Shown here: positions 1 through 8,116 of the stretch, piece after piece
Layout: each line of letters begins with the position of its first letter
How positions within the stretch are numbered: position 1 is the first letter of the stretch
NCBI RefSeq assembly: GCF_001676875.1
Contig: NZ_JYKA01000019.1
Span: 30,698 to 94,697 of the forward strand
Origin: Chromobacterium subtsugae
Lineage (GTDB): Bacteria; Pseudomonadota; Gammaproteobacteria; Burkholderiales; Chromobacteriaceae
Direction of reading: 5' to 3'
Length of the DNA stretch: 64,000 nucleotides
Notes under the pieces: model-generated
What the model was told of the DNA's origin: nothing
Databases searched by the model: none
What the model saw: the letters and a program-made list of their open reading frames with translations, nothing else
Position numbers and translations under genes: made by a program

Positions 1-896
1 ACGCCGTTGGCTTCGCGCAGAAAGTCTATCAACACTCTGAGCCTGGCCGGCAGGCGGCGCTGCTGCGGGTAGAACAGGTACAGCGCCTCGGCCGGCGGCA
101 GGTAGGACTCCAGCACCGGCAGCAGCCGGCCGGCGGTGATGTCATCCCTCACCAGCGTTTCGGCCAGGTAGGCGATGCCGATGCCGCCGCGCGCGCCCAG
201 CAGCCGGGCCTGGTTGTCGTTGGTGAGCAGCGGGCCGCGCAGCGCCAGCTGGCGCGGCTGGCCGTCCTCGACGAACTGCCAGCGGTACTGCGGCCCGCTG
301 GCGCCGAAGCGGTAGCCTATGCAGGCGTGCCGCAACAGATCATCCGGCCTTTGCGGCGCGCCATGGCGCGCCAGGTATTCGGGCGTGGCCACCGCGACGA
401 AGCGGAGCGGGCGGCTGATCTGCGCCGCCTGCATGCCGGGTTGCAAGCGGTCGCTGAAGCGGATGCCGGCGTCGAAGCGCTGGCCGACGATGTCGACCAG
501 GCCGTCGCTGATGTCCAGCTCCAGCGCCACGGCCGGATGGCGGCGCTGAAAGCCGACCAGATGGGGATAGAGCGCGATTTGCGCCGCGCTGTGCGGCAGC
601 GTCAGCCGCAGCGTGCCGGCGGGCTGGCCCTGCAGCTGGCGCGCATCCTCCAGCGCCTGGCGGATTTGCTCCAGCGCCGGCGCCAGCCGCTCCAGCAGCG
701 CGTCGCCGGCCTCGGTCGGCGCGACTTGGCGGGTGGTGCGGATCAGCAGCGGCACGCCCAGCTCCGCCTCCAGCTGGCGCATGGTCTGGCTCAAGGCGGA
801 AGCGGTGACACCCAGTTCGGCGGCGGCTTGGGTGAAGCTGCGTAGGCGGGCGATCAGGGCGAAAGCTTGCAGGGCATCGTGCTGGGGACGCGACAT
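1..896 (-). CDS. LysR-family transcriptional regulator (3' end cut by window edge)
   Basis: The reading frame starts at the ATG at 894-896 and runs off position 1 without a stop, so the last few residues are missing. About 298 codons are visible, close to the full length of a LysR regulator. The N-terminus carries the winged helix-turn-helix (residues 3-60; ASALSQTMRQLEAELGVPLL), followed by a periplasmic-binding-like effector domain from about residue 88. It is divergent from the aldo/keto reductase gene with about 100 bp between the starts. LysR regulators usually control the divergent neighbour, so the reductase is the likely target; the inducer is unknown. Confidence 0.93.
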   Translation of the reverse strand, partial: MSRPQHDALQAFALIARLRSFTQAAAELGVTASALSQTMRQLEAELGVPLLIRTTRQVAPTEAGDALLERLAPALEQIRQALEDARQLQGQPAGTLRLTLPHSAAQIALYPHLVGFQRRHPAVALELDISDGLVDIVGQRFDAGIRFSDRLQPGMQAAQISRPLRFVAVATPEYLARHGAPQRPDDLLRHACIGYRFGASGPQYRWQFVEDGQPRQLALRGPLLTNDNQARLLGARGGIGIAYLAETLVRDDITAGRLLPVLESYLPPAEALYLFYPQQRRLPARLRVLIDFLREANG

Positions 897-995
897 TGTT
901 AAGCTCAGCTACATAATGTTTGTCATTTTGGCCCATTTATCGGCGGCTGGCCATCCCTTATGCTGATGTCACTTTCCACTTCAGGAGCGATGGCG

Positions 996-1985
996 ATGCA
1001 AAAACGCACTCTGGGCCGCAATGGCCCGCAGGTTTCCGCGCTGGGCCTCGGCTGCATGGGCATGAGCGCTTTTTACGGCCCGCATGACGACGCCGAGTCG
1101 CTGGCGACGCTGGACGCGGCGCTGGATCTGGGCGTCAATTTTCTCGATACCGCCGATATGTACGGCCCGCACACGAATGAGCGGCTGTTGGCCAAACTGC
1201 TGGCCCGCCGCCGCGGCGAGGTGGTGCTGGCCACCAAGTTCGGCATCGTGCTGGACCCGGCCGATCCGATGAAGCGCGGCGTCAACGGCCGGCCGGAATA
1301 CGTCCGCGCCAGCTGCGAAGGCAGCCTGCAGCGGCTGGGCGTCGATCATATCGACCTTTACTACCAGCATCGCATCGATCCCGCGGTGCCGATCGAGGAA
1401 ACCGTCGGCGCGATGGCCGACCTGGTGCGCGCCGGCAAGGTGCGCTATCTGGGCTTGTCCGAAGCCTCGCCCGCCACGCTGCGGCGCGCGGCCGCCGTCC
1501 ATCCCATCCACGCGCTGCAGAGCGAATATTCGCTGTGGACGCGGGATCCGGAAGACGGCGCGCTGGCGGCTTGCCGCGAAGTGGGCGCCAGCTTGGTCGC
1601 CTACAGCCCGCTGGGGCGCGGATTTTTGACCGGCGCCATCCAGAGCCCGGATGATTTCGCGCCTGACGATTTCCGCCGCCACAACCCACGTTTCCAGGGC
1701 GAAAACTTCCAGCGCAACCTCGACCTGGTGGCCAAGGTGAAAGCGCTGGCCGCCGACAAGGGCTGCAGCCCGGCGCAGCTGGCGTTAGCCTGGCTGCTGG
1801 CGCAGGGCGAGGACATCGTCGCGATTCCCGGCGCGCGCAAACAGGCCAATCTGCGCGACAACCTGGGAGCCTTGTCTGTCAGCCTGGATGGCGGCGAGCG
1901 GGATGCGCTGGCGGCGGTGTTCGCCGACGGCGGGGCCAGCGGCGCGCGCTACGCGCCGGACGTCATGCAGTTGATCGACCGCTGA
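996..1985 (+). CDS. Aldo/keto reductase
   Basis: 329-residue NADPH-dependent oxidoreductase with a TIM-barrel fold. The catalytic tetrad of the family is visible: D51 and Y56 in [10 protein letters not shown]81 in LATKFG and H125 in YYQHR. The N-terminal [19 protein letters not shown] strand and the C-terminal AIPGARK cofactor loop are typical of YakC/AKR13-like enzymes. I chose the ATG at 996 because AGGAG at 983-987 is 8 nt upstream of it; in-frame ATGs at 960, 966 and 990 are less well placed. It is divergent from a LysR gene. The substrate, probably small aldehydes or quinones, cannot be read from the sequence. Confidence 0.93.
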   Translation: MQKRTLGRNGPQVSALGLGCMGMSAFYGPHDDAESLATLDAALDLGVNFLDTADMYGPHTNERLLAKLLARRRGEVVLATKFGIVLDPADPMKRGVNGRPEYVRASCEGSLQRLGVDHIDLYYQHRIDPAVPIEETVGAMADLVRAGKVRYLGLSEASPATLRRAAAVHPIHALQSEYSLWTRDPEDGALAACREVGASLVAYSPLGRGFLTGAIQSPDDFAPDDFRRHNPRFQGENFQRNLDLVAKVKALAADKGCSPAQLALAWLLAQGEDIVAIPGARKQANLRDNLGALSVSLDGGERDALAAVFADGGASGARYAPDVMQLIDR

Positions 1986-2011
1986 GCGCGCCGGCCGCTT
2001 GCGCGTGGCGC

Positions 2012-2386
2012 TCAGCGGCCGGGCAGCTTGGGCAGCTCGTGCATCGGGATGGCGCGGGGTTTGCCGGTTTGCGGGTCGAAGCGCGGCAGCGGCTGGGGGC
2101 GCTCCCAGGGCGCGCGCGGCGGCTGGCCGGGCAGCGCCTGCGGTTGCCGGTTTTCCATCCGCTGCAGCATTTCCTGCTGTTGGCGCGGCGTCAGCTGGAG
2201 CGGGGCGTCCAGATCGCGCAGCTGCAGCGCGGGCTGGACTTGCAGCGGCTTGGCCGGCGCGGCCATATTGATGCGCGGCGCCGCCGCCGGCTTGGCCTGC
2301 AGCGCGAAATCATAGGAAGGCAAGGTCTTGGCTGCCAGCGGCGCGCTGCAAAACGCCATGGGCAGCAGGAAATGGCGAAAGCGCAT
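2012..2386 (-). CDS. Small secreted proline-rich protein of unknown function
   Basis: 124 residues. The N-terminus MRFRHFLLPMAFCSAPLAAK looks like a cleavable signal peptide, so the product is probably periplasmic. The mature part is rich in Pro, Gln and Leu, with a Gln-rich segment (LTPRQQQEMLQRMENRQPQ) and a proline/arginine-rich tail. I recognise no domain. The start at 2386 is preceded by an AGGA-type ribosome site about 6 nt away. A longer in-frame extension to 2539 lacks a signal peptide and was rejected. It is convergent with the aldo/keto reductase gene. Confidence 0.6.
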   Translation of the reverse strand: MRFRHFLLPMAFCSAPLAAKTLPSYDFALQAKPAAAPRINMAAPAKPLQVQPALQLRDLDAPLQLTPRQQQEMLQRMENRQPQALPGQPPRAPWERPQPLPRFDPQTGKPRAIPMHELPKLPGR

Positions 2387-2524
2387 AAGGATTCCTGCGG
2401 CGCCGGCCAAGGCGGCCGGACGATGGTTTGGGAAGAAAAGCTGGCTGGCGCGGCCGATTAAGAGGGGCCGCGTGGCTGGCAAGGGCCGGCGCGGCGCTAG
2501 CCGCGCGCAAGCGCCTGAAGAGAT

Positions 2525-2537
2525 GGATATTTTATCC
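2525..2537. promoter_or_regulatory. AT-rich palindrome between divergent genes
   Basis: The 360-bp gap between the secreted-protein gene and the diguanylate cyclase gene contains the perfect inverted repeat GGATATTTTATCC. It may be an operator for either gene. I see no other feature in this gap. Confidence 0.2.
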
Positions 2538-2745
2538 AATATGCGGCAGCCTGGGCAAGCCGGCTGGCCGCGGGCGGCGTTGCGGCGACGCCACTAGGCC
2601 TGTTTTTTCATGCGCAAGGCATCATTCAACGCCATGCGGGACGGCGGCGATCTGCTATGGTGTCTGCGATTCCATGGCCGACAATCCCGCGGCGCCGTGG
2701 CGGGCCGAGCCCGCTGGCGCGGCGGCAGCGCTGCACCCGACCTCC

Positions 2746-3951
2746 ATGTCAAACCAAACCATACAAAACATACAAAGCATTCTGGATTTCAAGGCGACCT
2801 TGCTCAGCACCACCGGCTACACCGTCATGCTGACGGGCGTGGCGGTGTTGTTCTGGTTATACAACCGGAAGGAGCGCGCGCTGCTGACTCTGGGCATGGG
2901 CGGCGCGTTTGCCGTGTGTGGAACCCTGCTGGCCTACCTGCCGCCGATTTTGCCGCCCTGGCCGATGCTGATGCTCGACACCCTGTTGCTGCTGCTGTTC
3001 CACCCGCTGGCGTTGATCGCCACGCAGCAGATGTTAGGCCGCTCCGGCAGTTGGGGATACGCCGCCTTGTCGGTGGCGCTGGTGATGGCGGCGTTCGCGT
3101 ACTGGGGCGGGGTGGAGAACTATGGCCGCCGGGTGATGGTGACTTCCGGCTCGCATTTGTTGTACTGGGGGCTGATTTTCCGCTTGCTGCTGCAGGAGAG
3201 GAAGCAGGGGACGCCGGCCGGCCACCGGTTGGCGATGGGCTTGGCCGCGGTGATGCTGACGATTTCGGCCAGTCGCTGGAGCGTGGCCTGCTATGCCGGC
3301 GATCCGGATTTTGGCCGGCATTGGTCGATGTTCAACCTCTTCAGCAGCCTTGGATTGTTCTGGTGCACGTTCTGCTTCAGCCTCAACATGCTGCTGATCA
3401 GTTACGAGCGCCTGCTGCTGCAGGTCCGGCTGCAGGCCCAGCAAGACGGGCTGACTCGGTTGTACAACCACCGCGCCTTCCATGAGAAGGCCGAAGGCCT
3501 GTTCCTGCGCGCGCTGGAGAAGCGCGCTGAATTGGCATTATTGCTGATAGACCTGGATCATTTCAAAAGCATCAACGACCGCCACGGCCATCAGGCCGGC
3601 GACGAAGTGCTGCGCCAGCTGGCCGACTGCCTGCGCGGAGAGGCGCGGCATGGCGACCTGCTGGGCCGGCACGGCGGCGAGGAGTTCGTGGTGCTGCTGC
3701 CGCAGACCGGCCGGATCGACGCCTACAATACCGCCGACCGGCTGCGCGGCGCCATCGCCAACCTGGCGCCCCAGGTGAATGGCCAGCCGCTGCGCATCAG
3801 CGCCAGCATAGGGGTGGCCTGCCTGCGTCCCAGCGAACATTCCAACCTGGCCAGCTTGTTTCTGGAGGCCGATGTGCTGCTGTACCAGGCCAAGCACAAG
3901 GGCCGCAACCGGGTGGAAATCGAGCGCGAGCGGGTGGTTGAACCGCTTTAG
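2746..3951 (+). CDS. Membrane-bound diguanylate cyclase (GGDEF)
   Basis: 401 residues. The N-terminal half (about residues 20-220) is a run of hydrophobic segments consistent with a 7TM-type sensory module; a short coiled linker precedes a C-terminal GGDEF domain. The active-site motif is GGEEF at residues 310-314, and an allosteric I-site RxxD (RHGD, 301-304) sits exactly five residues before it, so c-di-GMP synthesis with product inhibition is expected. There is no EAL domain. The start is uncertain: the ATG at 2746 fits the domain structure, but an in-frame ATG at 2674 is also open and neither has a clear ribosome site. The stop codon overlaps that of the convergent DinB gene. Confidence 0.9.
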   Translation: MSNQTIQNIQSILDFKATLLSTTGYTVMLTGVAVLFWLYNRKERALLTLGMGGAFAVCGTLLAYLPPILPPWPMLMLDTLLLLLFHPLALIATQQMLGRSGSWGYAALSVALVMAAFAYWGGVENYGRRVMVTSGSHLLYWGLIFRLLLQERKQGTPAGHRLAMGLAAVMLTISASRWSVACYAGDPDFGRHWSMFNLFSSLGLFWCTFCFSLNMLLISYERLLLQVRLQAQQDGLTRLYNHRAFHEKAEGLFLRALEKRAELALLLIDLDHFKSINDRHGHQAGDEVLRQLADCLRGEARHGDLLGRHGGEEFVVLLPQTGRIDAYNTADRLRGAIANLAPQVNGQPLRISASIGVACLRPSEHSNLASLFLEADVLLYQAKHKGRNRVEIERERVVEPL

Positions 3952-4466
3952 CCCAGGAGCTCGGCCTCATCATGGGCATCGCGCAGATAGACCGGTAGAT
4001 CGGTGGCCGGCGGCAGGGCGGGAATCTGGTACAGCATGTCGGCGACGAAGCCGCGATGGTAGTTCTTGTGGTTGACGATGTGCAGCAGCATGTCGCCGCG
4101 GCGCATGCTGCCCCTGCCGCCGTCGACGAAGGCGAAATCCACCACCTGGTCGTGGGCTGCCGGGTCCAGCGCGTCGGCGTAATCGATATACCAGCGGTCC
4201 AGCTCGGCCTGATCGACGGCCAGTTCGGCGAGGCTGGGCGTGCGCTCGGTGTTGCGGCTGGCGTAGCCGTGCGCGCGTCCCTGCAGATGGGCCTGCCAGA
4301 TGCGGTCCACCACCAGATTATGGTTGAGGGTGCTGAGTATGTTGCCGAAGACGGTGGCGCGCGGTTTGAGCAATTCGGTTTCCGGCAGCGCGGCCAGCGC
4401 GCCCAGCAGGCGCTGGTTGGCCCAGGCGCTGTAGCGGACCAGCATGCGGATATTGCGTAGCGGCAT
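3948..4466 (-). CDS. DinB-family protein
   Basis: 172 residues of the DinB/YfiT four-helix-bundle family, which usually bind a divalent metal and include thiol-dependent S-transferases. The family's N-terminal signature is present (YSAWANQRLL). Histidines that fit the metal triad are in TLNHN and in HIVNHKNYH, the latter giving the HxxxH pair. I started at the ATG at 4466 because the family normally begins about 10 residues before the YxAWAN motif; an extension to 4538 has no family counterpart. It ends convergently with the diguanylate cyclase gene, the two stop codons sharing bases. The substrate is unknown. Confidence 0.85.
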   Translation of the reverse strand: MPLRNIRMLVRYSAWANQRLLGALAALPETELLKPRATVFGNILSTLNHNLVVDRIWQAHLQGRAHGYASRNTERTPSLAELAVDQAELDRWYIDYADALDPAAHDQVVDFAFVDGGRGSMRRGDMLLHIVNHKNYHRGFVADMLYQIPALPPATDLPVYLRDAHDEAELLG

Positions 4467-4541
4467 GGCGATGGCGGGGCGGGATAGTGATATGTCAAGT
4501 GTATGGATGATGACTGTCGGCCGCAATGCTTTCGACATGGC

Positions 4542-5333
4542 TCAGTCGCGCTCGCCGGAGCGATAGCGTCGCTCGATGCGCTGGTAGTCGCCGTTTTGCC
4601 GCAGTTGCCGCAGCGCCAGATTGAAGCGGTCGCGCAGCGCGCGGTCATGGAAAACCGCTGGATAGCCGGTGGTTTGCGGGAAGATGTCGTAATACCTGAC
4701 GGCCTCAGCGGTGGGCAGGCTGGCGGCGAGCTTGCCGCGAAACCAGTCGAACACCGCGCGGTCGATGATCAGCAGCTCCACCCGGTTGGCCCAGAACATC
4801 CGGCACTGGTTTTCCTGGCTGGCGCTCTCGTGATAGTTGTGGCGGAAGCGCCCGGAAGGGTCGGGCTGGTAGATGGCCTGGAACACGGGGCCCAGATCGC
4901 GCCAGCCGTTCTGCCAGATGGCGAAGCTGTGGCCGCCAAGGTCCAGCAGCGAGCGGATATCCAGCTGCCGGCCCTGCTTGCCGATGGCGACATTGCGGTA
5001 TTCGATGAAGTCGTCCGAATAATAGACGCCCTTGCCGTCGGGGCCGCGCTCGTGCACCGCCGAGGCGATGTCCGCGCTGCCGGCGGCGACGGCGCGCCGC
5101 AGCCGCGAATTGGGCACGATCATGATTTTCATCGCATAGCCCATCCGCTCCAGCGCCGCCCGCATCAGCTCCACCTCGATGCCGGTGTCGCCCAGCTTGT
5201 CGTCGTGGAAGGAAAACGGCGGCCGGCTGGAGGAAAAGGCGACGCGCAATTCGGCCGCGCCGGCCTGGGCCGTCAGCAGCAGGGCGCACGTCAGAACCGG
5301 CAGGCTGGCAAGGCGGGCGGACAGGGTTTTCAT
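4542..5333 (-). CDS. Periplasmic amino-acid-type substrate-binding protein
   Basis: 263 residues with a signal peptide (MKTLSARLASLPVLTCALLL followed by an Ala-rich cleavage region) and a bacterial extracellular solute-binding family 3 fold. The start of the mature chain (LRVAFSSSRPPFSFHDD) and the GIEVELMRAALERMG helix are typical of polar amino acid binding proteins. It is translationally coupled to the upstream binding-protein gene by an ATGA overlap at 5330-5333. No ABC permease or ATPase gene is adjacent, so the pair may feed an unlinked transporter or act as sensors. Ligand unknown. Confidence 0.85.
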   Translation of the reverse strand: MKTLSARLASLPVLTCALLLTAQAGAAELRVAFSSSRPPFSFHDDKLGDTGIEVELMRAALERMGYAMKIMIVPNSRLRRAVAAGSADIASAVHERGPDGKGVYYSDDFIEYRNVAIGKQGRQLDIRSLLDLGGHSFAIWQNGWRDLGPVFQAIYQPDPSGRFRHNYHESASQENQCRMFWANRVELLIIDRAVFDWFRGKLAASLPTAEAVRYYDIFPQTTGYPAVFHDRALRDRFNLALRQLRQNGDYQRIERRYRSGERD

Positions 5334-6100
5334 CGGCTGGGGGGCTGCTCGCGGTATTGCCGCAGCAGCAGCTGATAGCGGCCGCTGTCGCGCAGCGCCG
5401 CCAGGCCCTGGTTGAATTGGCGGATCAGCCGCTCGGCGTCGGGGCGGCGGCGGCTGACGATCAGGTACAGTTCGCTGCTCTGCGCCTTGCCGATATCGGC
5501 GATGGCGAAGGGCACGTGTGGGCCGAATAGCCGGCGCATCGCGTAATCGGCGACGAAGTCGTTGCAGGACACCAGGTCCACGGTGTCGCTGTTCAGCATT
5601 TTCAGGCAGTTTTCCAGCGTTGGCGGCCGCTCCAGCCGCAATTGGTATTTGCGCACGTCGGCGTCGACATAGGCGGTGGTCCAGCCCAGCGGCAGGCACA
5701 GGCGCTTGCCTTGCCAGCGTCCCTTGCGCGCATCCTCGTCGTCCTGGCGGGCGAAGTAAGAGAAGCGGTCCTGATGCAGCGGTTCGGAATACAGAAAGGC
5801 TTTCTCGCGGTTTTCATCGCGGGCATAGGGAAAGCTGGCGGCGAAGCGGCCCTGCTCGGTTTCCGAATAGGCTCGCTTCCAGGGCAGGAAAACGATGCTG
5901 GGGGCGGGCTGGCCAGCCGCCAGAAAGGCTTCGCGCACCAGCACCGCGCTGATGCCGCCCTGGGGCAGGGCCGCGCCGGTATAGGGCGGAAACTCGCCGG
6001 TGACCAGCGCGAGCGCATCCGCGTCCGGCTCGGCGAAGCCGTAGCCGGCTGCGCCGCAGGCCAACAGCGCGGCGAAGGCAAACTTGGGAATGGCGCTCAT
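5330..6100 (-). CDS. Periplasmic substrate-binding protein, first gene of a coupled pair
   Basis: 256 residues with an N-terminal signal peptide (MSAIPKFAFAALLACGAAGY) followed by a family 3 solute-binding domain (ALVTGEFPPYTGAALPQGG near the start, DLVSCNDFVADYAM in lobe 2). It is a distant paralogue of the following gene, with which it overlaps by four bases. I used the ATG at 6098-6100; the preceding in-frame TTG adds only one residue. No membrane components of a transporter are nearby. Confidence 0.83.
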   Translation of the reverse strand: MSAIPKFAFAALLACGAAGYGFAEPDADALALVTGEFPPYTGAALPQGGISAVLVREAFLAAGQPAPSIVFLPWKRAYSETEQGRFAASFPYARDENREKAFLYSEPLHQDRFSYFARQDDEDARKGRWQGKRLCLPLGWTTAYVDADVRKYQLRLERPPTLENCLKMLNSDTVDLVSCNDFVADYAMRRLFGPHVPFAIADIGKAQSSELYLIVSRRRPDAERLIRQFNQGLAALRDSGRYQLLLRQYREQPPSR

Positions 6101-6162
6101 CAAGACAGGCCGGAGTGGGTGTGTCTTGATTATCGGTCAAGCCCGAGGCAAGGCAAGGCGGC

Positions 6163-6792
6163 TCAGCCGGCGTCCGGCTCTGCCCGGCCGCCGCGTTTGG
6201 CTGGTTTGCGCGGCTGCGCGGCCGGCTCGCCCTTGCGGATGTGGTTGAGGCGGCGGCGGATGTTGTCGCTGTCCAGCCAGATGTCCTCGCCTTTCTGGAT
6301 GCGGTCCAGCTCCTCGTCTGTGAGGAAGGGGCGGCAGATGTGGCGCATCACCTTCTCGAACCACTTGCCGCTGGCCATCACCTGGGCCTGTTGCTCATTG
6401 CCCTTGCCTATCAGTGCCGACGAGTAGTTGTGGAACATCAATTGGCAGGTGTCGTGGACGATCAGCTCGTCGCCGGCGAGGAAGATCAGCGCGCCCATCG
6501 AATAGGCGCGCGCTTCCAGGATGGTGACCACGTGGGCCGGGCTGGCGGTGATGTTGTTGATGATCTGCAGGCCGGCGTCGAAATTGCCGCCCGGGGTGTT
6601 CAGGTGCAGAAACACGATGTCGGTGCTGCTGGCGGTGCGCAGCGTGTACAAGAGGTCGGTGTAGTGGATGGCGGCGCCGATCTCGTCGGACAGGTAAAAC
6701 GATATCTGCCGCACCGTGCCCTGGGTTTCATATTGGCGATACAGCGGGACGGGCTTGTCGTCGTCGTCCGCGTCGGGGTTGTGGCGAGGCAT
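6163..6792 (-). CDS. ClpP/crotonase-fold serine protease paralogue
   Basis: 209 residues. The core matches the ClpP fold: LNTPGGNFDAGLQI corresponds to the family's NSPGG oxyanion region, S98 lies in ARAYSMGALIF where ClpP has its nucleophile, and H121 in LMFHNYSS is the matching general base. It differs from housekeeping ClpP by an acidic N-terminus (DADDDDK) and a Lys/Arg-rich C-terminal tail. No clpX or clpA gene is adjacent, so this is an orphan paralogue. The start at 6792 has AAGGAAG about 8 nt upstream; an upstream in-frame ATG at 6822 lacks this. Confidence 0.85.
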   Translation of the reverse strand: MPRHNPDADDDDKPVPLYRQYETQGTVRQISFYLSDEIGAAIHYTDLLYTLRTASSTDIVFLHLNTPGGNFDAGLQIINNITASPAHVVTILEARAYSMGALIFLAGDELIVHDTCQLMFHNYSSALIGKGNEQQAQVMASGKWFEKVMRHICRPFLTDEELDRIQKGEDIWLDSDNIRRRLNHIRKGEPAAQPRKPAKRGGRAEPDAG

Positions 6793-6876
6793 GGCGTTTC
6801 TTCCTTGTGCTTGTCTTTCCAATCTAGCCGGGGAGAGGAGGGCTTGCCTTGCAATGGCGCAAGTTGAGGGGCTAAG

Positions 6877-7118
6877 GAATCCGCTTCGCGGATGATGATT
6901 CGCATGGCGGGGCTGCCCGCCGGGCAGGTCAGGGAGCTGTCTCGCCAGCTCCCCGACACCCCTAGGCGACCCCAGCAGCGCTGCGAAACCCCGGCTCCAA
7001 AGCCATTCCCAAGGCGCCGCCGGAACTAGCCGCGCGCTAACGTCGCGCGGCGTCGAACAACCGGCGGCTTAAAACCTTGGGAATGGTTTCGGAGCCGGCT
7101 TGCGCTGATGGGGAAGGG
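6877..7118 (-). repeat. Structured dispersed repeat, copy C (inverted)
   Basis: Read on the minus strand, this stretch has the same layout as copies A (7271-7540) and B (53574-53870): a TTCCCC..TCAGCGCA..GCCGGC left end, a pairing arm, the conserved core TTTTAAGCCGCCG and TTGTTCGACGCCGCGCGACG, a returning arm, GGGGTTTCG, one or more variable hairpins, and a terminal hairpin ATCCGC-loop-GCGGAT (6879-6893). The outer arms 6991-7014 and 7075-7098 pair over 24 nt with two mismatches, yet their sequence is unrelated to the arms of A and B. This copy has a shorter central loop than A and B. It encodes no transposase. Confidence 0.85.
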
Positions 7119-7270
7119 CGAGTCGGTTCGGTTCCACGCGATTGGTAGAGGGTACGCCACATGGGGCTCAAGGCAAATTCAAGAGGCAAAGCCAGGTAAG
7201 GCTATGGATGGTGGAATGCGGGGAAAGGCCGGGCTTCCTCCCTACAAGAGGTTGAGCGTGAGTGACGCGC

Positions 7271-7540
7271 CCCTTCCCCTTTCAGCACGCGCCGGCAAAA
7301 AAGCGCTGGGCAAGGTTTTAAGCCGCCGCTTGTTCGACGCCGCGCGACGGTAGCGCGTACTGCTGAGCGAATCAAAGATTCGCACGCATGTAGTTTCGGC
7401 GGCTCCTGGCCCAGCGGTTTTTTGTCGGGGTTTCGCGGGCTGCAGGGGCGGCCCGGGGTGGTGAGGGGCTGGCCGCGCGGCCCCCTCACCCGTTCGCCGG
7501 GCGGAACCGGCATCTAAATCATTATCCGCGGAGCGGATTC
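7271..7540 (+). repeat. Structured dispersed repeat, copy A
   Basis: About 270 bp with close similarity to 53574-53870 and, inverted, to 6877-7118. Arms AAAAAAGCGCTGGGCAAGG (7297-7315) and CCTGGCCCAGCGGTTTTTT (7405-7423) pair with two mismatches. Inside them GCCGCCG (7322-7328) pairs with CGGCGGC (7397-7403), and GCGAATC-AAA-GATTCGC (7367-7383) forms a small hairpin. A GC-rich hairpin lies near 7470-7490 and the element ends with ATCCGC-GGA-GCGGAT (7524-7538). Copies A and C lie head to head about 150 bp apart; the spacer 7119-7270 holds nothing I recognise. Confidence 0.9.
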
Positions 7541-7563
7541 AAGAGCGTGAGAAGGTATTAGTT

Positions 7564-8022
7564 TTAATTTTGAGGGTAAACTAAGCGAGTAATTGGCTTG
7601 CGGCCTGCGGTATATATACGTATGAATATGCGTCGGCCTCGTAAGGATGTCGCTCCCCAGTCAAAGTGGCTAATGTCAGAAAATGTTAATGTGTGTGAGG
7701 AGTTTGCTTTTATTTCTATATCGTTGAAATCATATTCAGGACTGGCCATGGGTGTGTAATGACGAGTTGGCCATTTTCCCGAAACATAAATCAAGCTCCA
7801 ATGTGTCAGAGTGATTGATTTGGGAGACAAGTTGCGAATGGTAATGTCGTTGCCAATGTCAGGTAAACTTCTGAAGTTATAAGATATTTCAATGCGAAAC
7901 CTATCTCTCCACATTTCATATAACTTAATAATGGCTGAGGCTGATACTGAAATGGTCAAGAAGGATACTCCAATTTGGATGGAGGATGGCATAGGGTTGA
8001 TTGGGTAGCGATTTACCTTCAT
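7564..8022 (-). CDS. Hypothetical protein, AT-rich, one membrane segment
   Basis: 152 residues. Residues 12-32 (PSSIQIGVSFLTISVSASAI) look like one N-terminal membrane segment; the rest is a predicted mostly beta domain with patterns such as ITIRNLSPKSITLTHWSLI. I recognise no family. Base composition is clearly more AT-rich than the neighbours and codon use is correspondingly different, which suggests recent acquisition. It sits directly beside structured repeat copy A and downstream of mfd. There is no clear ribosome site at either 8022 or the in-frame ATG at 7992, so the start is uncertain. Confidence 0.55.
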   Translation of the reverse strand: MKVNRYPINPMPSSIQIGVSFLTISVSASAIIKLYEMWRDRFRIEISYNFRSLPDIGNDITIRNLSPKSITLTHWSLIYVSGKWPTRHYTPMASPEYDFNDIEIKANSSHTLTFSDISHFDWGATSLRGRRIFIRIYTAGRKPITRLVYPQN

Positions 8023-8061
8023 TACAGCAAAAATAGGATATGGGACGCCTGAAGCAAAGGA

Positions 8062-8088
8062 AAAAGGCCAACTCCGAGGTGGCCTTTT
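8062..8088 (-). terminator. Rho-independent terminator after mfd
   Basis: AAAAGGCCA (8062-8070) pairs with TGGCCTTTT (8080-8088). Read on the minus strand the hairpin is followed by a T run, just past the mfd stop at 8117. Confidence 0.75.
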
Positions 8089-8116
8089 GTTGAGTGCGTT
8101 ATGAAAGTCGTTGAGC

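Noticed and set aside
2428..2745. N-terminal extension of the diguanylate cyclase to 2428
   Set aside because: The added residues are Arg/Ala-rich, have no domain and overlap the upstream intergenic region; the membrane module begins after 2746.
7202..7513. Hypothetical protein on the minus strand inside repeat copy A
   Set aside because: The frame (with a counterpart at 53403-53843 in copy B) follows the repeat's palindromes; similarity between the two products is explained by DNA homology, and structural pairing, not codons, is what is conserved.
6877..7540. Insertion sequence or MITE of a known transposase family
   Set aside because: No transposase frame, no clear terminal inverted repeats joining the two ends and no target-site duplication that I could see; the ends carry separate hairpins instead.
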